Of a stretch of DNA of 6,317 bases, positions 1 through 6,317 are shown piece after piece; within the stretch, counting starts at the first letter, position 1, and the number at the start of each line of letters is the position of its first letter. Origin of the DNA: Bacteroidota bacterium (lineage in GTDB: Bacteria; Bacteroidota; Bacteroidia; Flavobacteriales; Flavobacteriaceae); the NCBI GenBank assembly GCA_024280815.1, contig JAJRPL010000395.1, positions 1 through 6,317 on the forward strand, read 5' to 3'. The notes beneath the pieces are model-generated. The model was not told the origin of the DNA. It saw only the letters and a list, made by a program, of their open reading frames with translations, and ran no database searches. The translations under genes were made by a program, and so were the position numbers.

Positions 1-40
1 AGATAAAGTAAAATAAAAATAACATTCTTACTTATATATA

Positions 41-75
41 AAAAAATCTTGAGTTAACACTCAGGATTTTTTTTT
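41..75 (+). terminator. Intrinsic terminator of an upstream gene outside the window
   Basis: An A-rich left arm (41-54) pairs with a right arm (59-72) around a four-base loop TAAC. All 14 pairs form, with one T-G wobble (49/64). The right arm runs into nine consecutive T (67-75). This is the classic rho-independent layout and should end a + strand transcript that starts before base 1. The left arm begins with six A, so it could also act weakly on the minus strand. The 40 bases before it hold no gene I can recognise. Confidence 0.8.
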
Positions 76-107
76 GGACAATACACTAAACAGTATAAAA
101 ATAAACT

Positions 108-115
108 TATTTTTG
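108..115 (+). promoter_or_regulatory. Candidate -7 box of the HAD phosphatase gene
   Basis: TATTTTTG matches the Bacteroidota -7 consensus TAnnTTTG exactly. It ends 18 bases before the ATG at 134, so the leader would be only about a dozen bases. No TTG lies at the expected -33 distance (the nearest, 74-76, is 31 bases away and belongs to the terminator T-run). The call therefore rests on the -7 match and its position. Confidence 0.45.
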
Positions 116-133
116 TATTTCAAAAATCAAACA

Positions 134-952
134 ATGGATTTGTCAAAAGTAAAACTGGTTGTTACCGATATGGATGGAACTTTATTGAATTCTAAACATG
201 AAGTAAGTTCAAAATTTTTTAGCATTTTTTCAGAATTAAAAAATCACATTCATTTTGTAGCTGCAAGTGGAAGGCAATACCATAGCATTAGGCATAAATT
301 AGATTCCATTAAGGATGATATCACCATTATTGCTGAAAATGGTGGCTTTGCAAAACAAGGTAATAAAGAATTTATGGTTACAAAGCTACCCATCAAAAAT
401 GTTCAACAACTTATTCCTATCATACGAAAATTGAATGGTGGTTATGCGGTACTTTGTGGGAAAAAAAAGGCCTATATTGAAACCAATGACTCTCATTTTG
501 TTTCTTTATTTGATGAATACTATTATAAGTACGAAATTGTTGATGACCTTACCAAAGTAACAGAAGACGACATTGTTAAAATTGCTGTTTATCATTTTGA
601 ATCTTCAGAACAATACCTCTACCCTACTTTTACAAATTTAAATGACAATGAGCTATTAATTAAAGTCTCTGGACAAAATTGGTTAGATATTTCACATCCA
701 AATGCCAATAAAGGTCATGCATTAAAACATCTTCAAGAAAAATTAGGAATAAGCAAAGAAGAAACTATGGTTTTTGGTGATTATAATAATGATTTAGAAA
801 TGCTTAAACTAGCTCATTTTAGTTATGCCATGCAAAATGCAATACCTAATGTAAAAGAAATAGCAAGATTTGAAACGAAAAGTAATAACGATTATGGTGT
901 TGAACTTGTCTTAGAACAATTGTTAAAAGCTAAGAATAACCTCTCAAAATAA
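134..952 (+). CDS. Cof-type HAD-IIB family phosphatase
   Basis: A cytosolic Mg-dependent phosphatase of the haloacid dehalogenase superfamily, 272 residues, the usual length for Cof/YidA-like enzymes. All four HAD motifs are visible. Motif I is DMDGTLL, with nucleophile Asp12 and acid/base Asp14. Motif II is Ser45 in AASGRQ. Motif III is Lys193 in NANKGHAL. Motif IV is GDYNND (215-220), which supplies the metal-binding Asp residues. The region between motifs II and III (about 75-185) is the C2-type cap that selects substrate. ENGG (68-71) and NxNKG are typical of the IIB subfamily. Relatives dephosphorylate sugar phosphates, FMN or pyridoxal phosphate, and substrate cannot be read from sequence. 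An in-frame TTG at 74 would add 20 residues, but it sits inside the upstream terminator's T-run and ahead of the likely promoter; ATG 134 is preferred because motif I then falls at residue 12 as usual. It has no operon partner in view. Confidence 0.93.
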   Translation: MDLSKVKLVVTDMDGTLLNSKHEVSSKFFSIFSELKNHIHFVAASGRQYHSIRHKLDSIKDDITIIAENGGFAKQGNKEFMVTKLPIKNVQQLIPIIRKLNGGYAVLCGKKKAYIETNDSHFVSLFDEYYYKYEIVDDLTKVTEDDIVKIAVYHFESSEQYLYPTFTNLNDNELLIKVSGQNWLDISHPNANKGHALKHLQEKLGISKEETMVFGDYNNDLEMLKLAHFSYAMQNAIPNVKEIARFETKSNNDYGVELVLEQLLKAKNNLSK

Positions 953-1004
953 ACACTCTGTTCTTCTTATCATATTAAATAATTGTTATTATACAATATG
1001 AGTA

Positions 1005-1042
1005 AACCCTGTTAAGTTTAATGTGGGTTGAAAATTTTTTTT
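1005..1042 (+). terminator. Possible weak terminator after the HAD gene
   Basis: AACCC (1005-1009) can pair with GGGTT (1025-1029). Inside, two wobble pairs and TTA/TAA extend the stem to about ten pairs with one bulged base. Eight T follow at 1035-1042, but five bases separate them from the stem, which is looser than in a strong terminator. It lies 52 bases after the HAD stop codon and before the channel's likely promoter, where a terminator would be expected. Confidence 0.35.
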
Positions 1043-1060
1043 AATTAAAATAAAATCTTG

Positions 1061-1068
1061 TAAATTTA
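1061..1068 (+). promoter_or_regulatory. Candidate -7 box of the MscS-type channel gene
   Basis: TAAATTTA differs from TAnnTTTG only in the last base. It ends 18 bases before the ATG at 1087, the same distance as the -7 box of the HAD gene, which is the main reason to list it. No TTG is found at the right -33 distance; TTG at 1028-1030 is 30 bases upstream. An imperfect alternative box, AAATCTTG at 1053-1060, would fit that TTG with a 22-bp spacer. Confidence 0.35.
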
Positions 1069-1086
1069 CAATTCAACAAAATTTCT

Positions 1087-1905
1087 ATGGAAGAAAGTGA
1101 AAAATATTTACAACTAGCTAAAGATAATGTAATAACATACGCTCCAAAAATTATTGGTGCTATACTTATACTATGGATTGGTTTTAAGATTATTAAAAAA
1201 GTAATGACTGTTGTTGAAGGTTTGCTTCAAAAAAGCAATCTATCTGAAAGCATAAGGCCATTTATATTATCTGTTTTAAAAATCATATTAAATGTGGCTG
1301 TTATTTTAGCCGCTGCAGGAATTGCCGGAATAAATCTAAGTATTTTTGCAACAATTATTGGAGCTTCTGTTCTAGCCATTGGTCTTTCATTACAAGGTAG
1401 TTTAGGTAATTTAGCATCAGGCATATTAGTTTTATCTATAAAACCTTACCATGTAAATGATTGGATTGAAGTAAATGAAAAATTTGGTAAAGTTACAGAG
1501 ATTGGTATTTTTAACACAATTGTTGTTACACCAGGAAACAAAACACTTATTATTCCTAATTCATTAATGACCAGTAATGTAATTACAAACCACTCTAACC
1601 AAGGTGTGTTACGTTTAGAAATTGATATTACAATGCCGTATTCTGAAAGTTTTCCGAGAGTAAAACAAATTATTGAAAATGCTATTTCTGTGATACCAAA
1701 TATTTTAGAAAGCCCTAAGCCTGAAATTGGTATTGAAGGTTATGATAGTCATTCAGTTCAAATTGCTGTTAGACCTTATGTAAAACCAGATGATTATTGG
1801 GAGGTTACTTTTGCATGTTATGAAAATATTAAAAAGGCTTTCAGTGAAAACAACATACAAGTGGCCTACTCAGAAGGTGTTGAATTGGGTAACATTGGCG
1901 AATAA
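1087..1905 (+). CDS. mscS: MscS family small-conductance mechanosensitive channel
   Basis: An inner-membrane channel that opens under membrane tension and lets solutes out during hypo-osmotic shock; family members are homoheptamers. It is 272 residues, close to the minimal three-helix MscS type (E. coli 286). Predicted helices are TM1 about 19-38, TM2 about 57-80 and the pore-lining TM3 about 85-118. TM3 carries the Gly/Ala/Ser-rich packing surface (GASVLAIGLSLQGSLGNLASG, in pieces 92-103 and 104-112), followed by the basic turn SIKP. The cytoplasmic beta domain has the family motif IIPN (155-158) and then NVITN (164-168). The C-terminal alpha/beta domain runs from about 175 to 260. The end is unusual: where E. 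coli MscS has a proline-rich PYPQ-type strand leading into the beta barrel, this protein has AYSEGVELG (260-268) and stops four residues later. It is convergent with the SulP gene across a 45-bp gap in which I find no convincing terminator. Family assignment is firm; the symbol reflects family and length, not proven orthology. Confidence 0.93.
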   Translation: MEESEKYLQLAKDNVITYAPKIIGAILILWIGFKIIKKVMTVVEGLLQKSNLSESIRPFILSVLKIILNVAVILAAAGIAGINLSIFATIIGASVLAIGLSLQGSLGNLASGILVLSIKPYHVNDWIEVNEKFGKVTEIGIFNTIVVTPGNKTLIIPNSLMTSNVITNHSNQGVLRLEIDITMPYSESFPRVKQIIENAISVIPNILESPKPEIGIEGYDSHSVQIAVRPYVKPDDYWEVTFACYENIKKAFSENNIQVAYSEGVELGNIGE

Positions 1906-1950
1906 TTTTAGCAATTGCCTTGTTTACATTTCATTACCAATAATTTATAT

Positions 1951-3819
1951 TTACACCCCTTTATACTCTCCTATACCTTTGGTAAATTTTTCTGGATTTT
2001 CTGCTAAATGATAACGAGGGTCATCAATATCTTCTTCAATGACTTGATGAAAATGATCACTTGCTTTATATAATAGTATTTTACAGTCTTTACTTAAATG
2101 CTTTAATTTGATTGTTTTACCAGCATCTTCATATTTATTCACCAAATTAAAAATGGCTTCTATAGCAGAATGATCACTTACTCTTGCTTCAATAAAATCA
2201 ACTTCAACTTTATCAGGATCATTTTTGACATCAAACTTATCATTAAATGCTTGTATACTTCCAAAAAATAAAGGGCCCCAAATTTCATATACTTTTGTTC
2301 CGTCTTCTTTAGTTCGTTTACGAGCTCTAATACGTTTTGCATTTTCCCATGAGAATACTAAGGCACTAATAATTACACCTGCAATAACAGCAATTGCCAA
2401 ATCAAAAATTACCGTTAATGCAGAAACTGCTATCAATACAATAACATCACTTACCGGAATTTTATTTAAAATTCTAAAGCTAGACCAAGCAAAAGTTCCA
2501 ATAACCACCATAAACATTACACCTACTAATGCCGCAATAGGCACTTGCTCAATCAAACTAGATGCAAATAATATAAAAGCTAATAAAGTAAGTGCTGCAA
2601 CAATACCTGAAAGTCTACCTCTACCGCCTCCTTTAATGTTAATTAATGATTGCCCAATCATAGCACAACCACCCATACCACCAAAAAGGCCAGTAACAAT
2701 ATTAGCACCACCTTGTGCTAAACACTCTCTATTAGAATTTCCTCTAGAATCTGTCAATTCATCAATTAAATTTAAGGTCATTAAAGATTCTATCAACCCA
2801 ATAGCAGCTAAAATCAACGCATAAGGACCAATAAACTTTAAAGTTTCCCATGTCAATGGAATCTTATTAAAAATATCCCATTGAAATTGTGGTAGACCAC
2901 CTTTTAAACCTTCACCGCCTCCTTCGCTGATAAAACTACCTACTGTAGATACATCTAATTTTCCAAAAATTACAATGGCAGATACTACTAAAATAGCCAC
3001 TAAGCCATCTGGTATTTTTTTAGAAATTTTAGGTAAGACAAACATCAATAACATGGTTAATAAAACTAAGCCTACCATTAATAGTAATTTAGGAGTTGGT
3101 AGAAATTTTTTCGCTACGCCTTTCTTTTCAATTTTATAAATTCCGTCTTTTTCTATGTTAAATTTTACTTTTTTTGTTTTTAAATCGAACACTTGATTAT
3201 CAACAATTTGGTATACACCAGCATTTGTTGTTGGAGACTTTAGTTTATCACCATCCTTAGTAAATAACAACGTACCTGTATTAGTATCATAGATATTCCC
3301 ATCACTAATATCCATTATTTTTTCAACAGAATGTGTCTTTATTTTATTGTTACCATAAGCATCTTTTATATTTTCTTTAAACATACCTAGTTGCGATAAG
3401 AAAATAACAATTGCTAATCCGTTTACAAAGCCCATCATTACAGGGTGTGGAATTAAACGTACAAACTTACCCAGTTTAAAAACACCTGCTAACATTTGAA
3501 TAACACCCATTAAAATAACAGTTGCAAACAGGTAGTACAATCCCAAATTCTCACTTTCGGCACCCATACCATTTCCTTTAGCGACTAAGGCTACCATCAC
3601 AACAGCCAAGGCACCAGTTGCACCAGAGATCATACCAGGTCTACCTCCAAAAATAGCCGTAATTAAACCTATCATAAAAGCAGCATACAAACCTACAAGC
3701 GGGTCTACACCAGCAACAAAAGCAAAAGCAACAGCTTCTGGCACTAAGGCCAAGGCTACAGTTAAACCTGATAAAATATCATTTTTAGCGTTTTTTGCTC
3801 GCTTTCTTATAAATTCCAT
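1951..3819 (-). CDS. SulP/SLC26 family anion transporter with STAS domain
   Basis: An inner-membrane anion transporter of 622 residues. The family moves sulfate, bicarbonate, chloride, dicarboxylates or other anions; the substrate here is unknown. The two inverted seven-segment repeats are visible. TM1 holds LVPEAVAFAF, whose Glu28 lies at the position linked to proton coupling in prokaryotic relatives. PLVGLYAAF (40-48) matches the SulP signature. The half-helices that frame the anion site are SGATGAL (65-71) and GGMGGCAMIGQS (380-391). TM8 carries Glu344 in GLIES. The last helices end near 490. A cytoplasmic STAS domain follows (about 505-595) with the family's DHSA motif (549-552). An extra stretch of about 90 hydrophilic residues (about 148-239) separates TM5 from TM6. 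Without it the protein would be about 530 residues, typical of bacterial SulP. The ATG at 3819 is followed by a short basic N-terminus before TM1, and a good promoter sits 22 bases upstream. GGMGGCAMIGQS recurs in a bacterial subgroup of uncertain substrate. Confidence 0.93.
   Translation of the reverse strand: MEFIRKRAKNAKNDILSGLTVALALVPEAVAFAFVAGVDPLVGLYAAFMIGLITAIFGGRPGMISGATGALAVVMVALVAKGNGMGAESENLGLYYLFATVILMGVIQMLAGVFKLGKFVRLIPHPVMMGFVNGLAIVIFLSQLGMFKENIKDAYGNNKIKTHSVEKIMDISDGNIYDTNTGTLLFTKDGDKLKSPTTNAGVYQIVDNQVFDLKTKKVKFNIEKDGIYKIEKKGVAKKFLPTPKLLLMVGLVLLTMLLMFVLPKISKKIPDGLVAILVVSAIVIFGKLDVSTVGSFISEGGGEGLKGGLPQFQWDIFNKIPLTWETLKFIGPYALILAAIGLIESLMTLNLIDELTDSRGNSNRECLAQGGANIVTGLFGGMGGCAMIGQSLINIKGGGRGRLSGIVAALTLLAFILFASSLIEQVPIAALVGVMFMVVIGTFAWSSFRILNKIPVSDVIVLIAVSALTVIFDLAIAVIAGVIISALVFSWENAKRIRARKRTKEDGTKVYEIWGPLFFGSIQAFNDKFDVKNDPDKVEVDFIEARVSDHSAIEAIFNLVNKYEDAGKTIKLKHLSKDCKILLYKASDHFHQVIEEDIDDPRYHLAENPEKFTKGIGEYKGV
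3103..3378 (-). other. Insertion with duplicated motif inside the SulP gene
   Basis: This encodes residues about 148-239 of the transporter, between TM5 (FVNGLAIVIFLSQLGMF) and TM6 (LLLMVGLVLLTMLLMF). It is rich in Lys, Asp, Asn, Thr and aromatic residues, has no Cys and no hydrophobic helix. DGNIYDTNTGTLLF (173-186) and DNQVFDLKTKKVKF (207-220) align without gaps at a 34-residue offset: Asp, Asp, Thr and Phe are identical, and Ile/Val, Tyr/Phe and Leu/Val are conservative. Each copy is followed by KDG (188-190, 224-226), and GVYQI (201-205) resembles GIYKI (226-230). The alternating pattern suggests beta-hairpins. With the N-terminus in the cytoplasm, five helices place this loop in the periplasm; that is inference from family topology. 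Codon choice differs between copies, so the duplication is old or the similarity is structural. Confidence 0.6.
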
Positions 3820-3841
3820 AATCTACTATTTTTAGAAGCGG

Positions 3842-3871
3842 CAAAAGTACAGTTAATCTAAAGAAGCACAA
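3842..3871 (-). promoter_or_regulatory. Promoter of the SulP transporter gene
   Basis: Read on the minus strand, TTG (3871-3869) is followed after exactly 19 bp by TACTTTTG (3849-3842). This fits both Bacteroidota elements, TTG at -33 and TAnnTTTG at -7, and is the best promoter in the window. The -7 box ends 22 bases before the SulP ATG, giving a leader of roughly 15 bases with no Shine-Dalgarno sequence. Confidence 0.7.
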
Positions 3872-3893
3872 GTATATATAGTATTATTTTACT

Positions 3894-3901
3894 TATATTT
3901 G
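3894..3901 (+). promoter_or_regulatory. Candidate -7 box of the GH9 hydrolase gene
   Basis: TATATTTG matches TAnnTTTG exactly and ends 20 bases before the ATG at 3922. The expected -33 position (about 3871-3876) has no TTG and instead touches the -33 element of the divergent SulP promoter. A weak -33 may mean low basal activity or the need for an activator; that is inference. Confidence 0.5.
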
Positions 3902-3921
3902 TCTCTTAAAACCATTTAGAG

Positions 3922-6027
3922 ATGAAAAAAATACTATTCCTTTTGATTCTCAACCCACTTTATTTACTAGCACAAACCAGTGATTTTATCCATATAGATC
4001 AGTTTGGATATAAAACAAATCATACCAAAGTAGCCGTGATTAGCAATCCACAAACGGGATTTAACTCATCACAAAGTTATACGCCAAGCAACACTTTAGA
4101 ACTCAGAAATATAGCTACTGACGCTGTAGTGTTTTCAGGAACACCAACTATTTGGAATAACGGAGCTACACATAGTCAATCAGGCGATAAAGGATGGTGG
4201 TTTGATTTTAGTAGCATTACACAAGCAGGTGATTATTATGTTTATGATGTTGCCAATAACGAAAAATCGGCTAAATTTACAATTAGCAATACTGTTTATG
4301 ACCAATTATTAACTATTACGTTTAAAGCATTTTATTATAATCGTTGTGGGATAGAAAAAAAAGCTCCTTATGCACTAACTGGCTATTCAGACCCCATGTC
4401 TTTTAGTCAAGATACACAAGCTAGAGATGTGCATCAACAAAATGATGCAAGTACTGCTAAGGACATGAGTGGAGGATGGTTTGATGCAGGCGATTACAAT
4501 AAATACGTAACCTTTGCTGAAGCACCAGTACACGATTTACTTTGGGCATATACTAATAATCCTGCTGTATTTGGAGACAATTGGAACATACCTGAATCTG
4601 GAAATAACATTCCTGATATTATAGATGAATTAAAATGGGAATTAGATTGGCTCTTGAAAATGATAAATACAGATGGCTCTGTACATGCGAAAATTGGGGC
4701 TAGGAGTCATAGTGAAAATAGTTCTTCACCACCAAGTATAAATACCGACATGCGTTATTACGAAAAAACATGTACCTCTGCAGCTATTGCTGCGACAACA
4801 ATGTTAGCACATGCTTCTAAAGTATTTTCTCAATTTTCTAGCTTAAGTAATTATGCACACACTCTCAAAGACAAAGCATTGTTAACATGGAATCATGTAG
4901 AACCTCGTATAGAAAATGCCACATTAGACGAAAATTGTGATGACCTTGCCGTGGTAGCTGGTGATGCAGATAAAACCATTGACCAACAACGTGAAATGGC
5001 ATTAAATGCCGCCATTTATTTATTTGACATTACTAACAATGATCGTTTTCAACAATATATTAGTAATCATCTAAATGATATTGATCTAAATCTTATTTGG
5101 GAAAATTACCGTATAATGAGTGTTGATGCTCTACTACACTACACCACAATATCAGGAGTGAATACTACATCAAAAAACACAATACTTGATGCAGCAAAAT
5201 TAGTAGTAAATAATAATAACAATAATTATTTTGAATTTAACAACTTAGATTTATACAGAGCTTATGCAAGTGATTGGACCTATCATTGGGGAAGCAATAT
5301 TCAGAAATCTAACTTCGGAATTTTAAATTACAATTTTGCTAAATATGAAATCAATCCTTCAGCAAGTGCCAACTATATATTACGAGCAAAAGAACACCTT
5401 CACTATTTTCATGGTGTAAATCCGTTAGGATTGGTTTATTTATCAAATATGAATAGTTTTGGAGCTGAAAAAAGTTGCAATCAAATTTATCATGCTTGGT
5501 TTGCAGATGGAAGTAGTAAATGGGATGATGTTTTAACTTCTACTTTTGGTCCTGCCCCTGGTTATGTACCTGGAGGGTGTAACTCTAGTTATAATGCAAA
5601 CACTACGCTATCGCCTCCTTTTAACCAACCTTTACAAAAAAGTTATTTAGATTTTAATACCAGTTCACCAGATAATTCTTGGGAAATTTCAGAACCTTCA
5701 ATTACCAATCAAGCAGCATATATTCGTTTATTAGCTCAAGTAATTGGTTTAGACAACGATAATACTTTATCTACAAGCTCTTTTGAATTAAATAACATAA
5801 GGTATACTTTAGCACCTAATCCTTTTCTTAATAGTTTTAAAATAATTTCTAATAGTGATGAAACTCTAATTATTTCTGTTTTTAATATTCAAGGGCAAGA
5901 GGTTAGAAAATCTCAAACTATTTCTACCAATCAAGAAATAGATTATAGTATGTTGGCAAGTGGTGTTTATTTTTTAAAAATTGAAAATGAACTTGAAACT
6001 ATTAGCCTTAAATTTATCAAGAAATAA
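3922..6027 (+). CDS. Secreted family 9 glycoside hydrolase with T9SS sorting domain
   Basis: A 701-residue enzyme predicted to cut beta-glycosidic bonds outside the cell by the inverting mechanism. A Sec signal peptide (1 to about 18; KK, hydrophobic core, cleavage near LAQ) leads into an N-terminal Ig-like cellulase domain (about 21-121). The GH9 (alpha/alpha)6 catalytic domain follows (about 125-608). GGWFDAGDYNKY (184-195) holds Asp188 and Asp191, the pair that activates the catalytic water. Glu591 in WEISEPS is the expected general acid. The C-terminal motif around NPLGLVYLSN (500-509) is intact, but the usual HHR-type loop is replaced by NQIYHAWFADGS (520-531), so His524 may fill that role. 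After a short linker, residues about 627-701 form a type A T9SS domain (APNPF, VFNIQGQEV, LASGVYFLKI, terminal KFIKK), which directs export across the outer membrane. Cellulase (endoglucanase) is the default call, but GH9 also includes xyloglucan, mixed-linkage glucan and glucosamine-active enzymes. No SusC/SusD genes are adjacent. The stop overlaps the end of the convergent Nudix gene. Confidence 0.92.
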   Translation: MKKILFLLILNPLYLLAQTSDFIHIDQFGYKTNHTKVAVISNPQTGFNSSQSYTPSNTLELRNIATDAVVFSGTPTIWNNGATHSQSGDKGWWFDFSSITQAGDYYVYDVANNEKSAKFTISNTVYDQLLTITFKAFYYNRCGIEKKAPYALTGYSDPMSFSQDTQARDVHQQNDASTAKDMSGGWFDAGDYNKYVTFAEAPVHDLLWAYTNNPAVFGDNWNIPESGNNIPDIIDELKWELDWLLKMINTDGSVHAKIGARSHSENSSSPPSINTDMRYYEKTCTSAAIAATTMLAHASKVFSQFSSLSNYAHTLKDKALLTWNHVEPRIENATLDENCDDLAVVAGDADKTIDQQREMALNAAIYLFDITNNDRFQQYISNHLNDIDLNLIWENYRIMSVDALLHYTTISGVNTTSKNTILDAAKLVVNNNNNNYFEFNNLDLYRAYASDWTYHWGSNIQKSNFGILNYNFAKYEINPSASANYILRAKEHLHYFHGVNPLGLVYLSNMNSFGAEKSCNQIYHAWFADGSSKWDDVLTSTFGPAPGYVPGGCNSSYNANTTLSPPFNQPLQKSYLDFNTSSPDNSWEISEPSITNQAAYIRLLAQVIGLDNDNTLSTSSFELNNIRYTLAPNPFLNSFKIISNSDETLIISVFNIQGQEVRKSQTISTNQEIDYSMLASGVYFLKIENELETISLKFIKK
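5209..5226 (+). repeat. Run of six asparagine codons in the GH9 gene
   Basis: Six Asn codons in a row (AAT three times, AAC, AAT twice) encode residues 430-435, in a probable surface loop of the catalytic domain just before YFEFNNLDLY. The AAC interruption makes slippage less likely than in a pure repeat. It is short and in frame; a length change by whole codons would only alter the loop. Confidence 0.6.
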
Positions 6028-6317
6028 TAATTTTAATATTTGAAAAAGTATTTTTCATAGCTTCATCAACTTGTTTTTGATTAAGCCACATAACTTTTGT
6101 TATACCTTCTTCTAGTTGAGGGTATAATTCTCCTTTAAAGTCAGTCTTCATTTCAAACCAATAGGTTAATTTAATATGATATTTGTTTTTACGTTTAAAA
6201 ATATGATAGGTAGTTTCAATGGGTTTTACAATCTGAAGGTGTTGTACTCCTGTTTCTTCTTCAACTTCTCTAAGAGCCGCATGTTCAATAGTTTCATTTT
6301 TTTCAATTTTACCTTTA
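6017..6317 (-). CDS. Nudix hydrolase, C-terminal part (5' end beyond the window)
   Basis: Reading the minus strand inward from 6316 gives 99 codons without a stop, then TGA at 6019-6017. The first residues are KGKIEKNETIEHAAL, followed by REVEEETGV. Together they match the Nudix box Gx5Ex7REUxEExGU at every fixed position, including the REVEEE metal-binding glutamates. The rest (QHLQIVKPIETTYHIFKRKNKYHIKLTYWF, in parts, then EEGITKVMWL) fits the Nudix beta-strands and closing helix. Such enzymes cleave nucleoside diphosphates linked to another moiety; substrate is unknown. The start codon and N-terminal domain lie past base 6317, so total length cannot be given. The last 11 bases of the gene overlap the last 11 of the convergent GH9 gene, and there is no room for a terminator between them. 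Confidence 0.88.
   Translation of the reverse strand, partial: KGKIEKNETIEHAALREVEEETGVQHLQIVKPIETTYHIFKRKNKYHIKLTYWFEMKTDFKGELYPQLEEGITKVMWLNQKQVDEAMKNTFSNIKIIIS

Noticed and set aside
971..1000. Inverted repeats CATATT/AATATG and ATTGT/ACAAT as a possible operator
   Set aside because: The arms are short and AT-only or nearly so in AT-rich DNA, cannot both form well, and lie far from a convincing promoter.
998..1044. Tiny open frames (5 and 7 codons) in the HAD-MscS spacer as a possible leader peptide
   Set aside because: They lie upstream of the likely channel promoter, have no regulatory codon run, and such short frames are expected by chance.
1227..1424. A 65-codon open frame on the minus strand
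   Set aside because: It is antisense to TM2 and TM3 of the MscS-type channel and has no family resemblance or promoter of its own.
1897..1919. GGC/GCC-based hairpin at the MscS stop as a terminator
   Set aside because: The stem needs bulges and is not followed by a proper T-run.
1790..2011. A 73-codon open frame on the + strand
   Set aside because: It overlaps the end of the channel gene in another frame and then the antisense of SulP; no promoter or recognisable product.
2225..2824. A 199-codon open frame on the + strand
   Set aside because: It lies wholly antisense to the SulP gene, whose motifs and membrane pattern are unmistakable; its translation is Pro/Ile/Thr-rich with no recognisable domain.
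1087..3819. MscS channel and SulP transporter as an ion-handling module
   Set aside because: They are on opposite strands, convergent, with separate promoters; adjacency in one genome is not enough to propose joint function.

Overview
The window is AT-rich DNA from a Bacteroidota bacterium, most likely a member of Flavobacteriaceae. Three things point there. The glycoside hydrolase ends in a type IX secretion (T9SS) sorting domain. No start codon has a Shine-Dalgarno sequence. Upstream of the genes sit boxes of the form TAnnTTTG, the Bacteroidota -7 element, in one case with a TTG element 19 bp away. The genus cannot be set from the sequence alone.

Layout: an intrinsic terminator of a gene lying before the window (41-75); a Cof-type HAD phosphatase (134-952, +); a short spacer with a possible terminator and promoter; an MscS-type mechanosensitive channel (1087-1905, +); a SulP/SLC26 anion transporter with a C-terminal STAS domain on the opposite strand (1951-3819, -), convergent with the channel; a 102-bp divergent promoter region (3820-3921); a secreted family 9 glycoside hydrolase with a T9SS tail (3922-6027, +); and the C-terminal 99 residues of a Nudix hydrolase (6017-6317, -), whose stop codon lies inside the end of the hydrolase gene. 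No stretch longer than 134 bp between genes lacks a feature.

The genes do not form an operon or pathway. Each complete gene appears to have its own promoter, with a -7-like box 18-22 bases before the ATG. The two membrane proteins both concern ions or osmolytes, but they are convergent and have separate promoters. The GH9 enzyme stands alone, with no SusC/SusD pair, regulator or second carbohydrate enzyme in view. I see no CRISPR array, tRNA, rRNA, mobile element or phage gene, and no new defence or biosynthetic system. The most unusual item is a roughly 90-residue, hydrophilic, internally repeated insertion between two membrane helices of the SulP transporter, predicted to face the periplasm.
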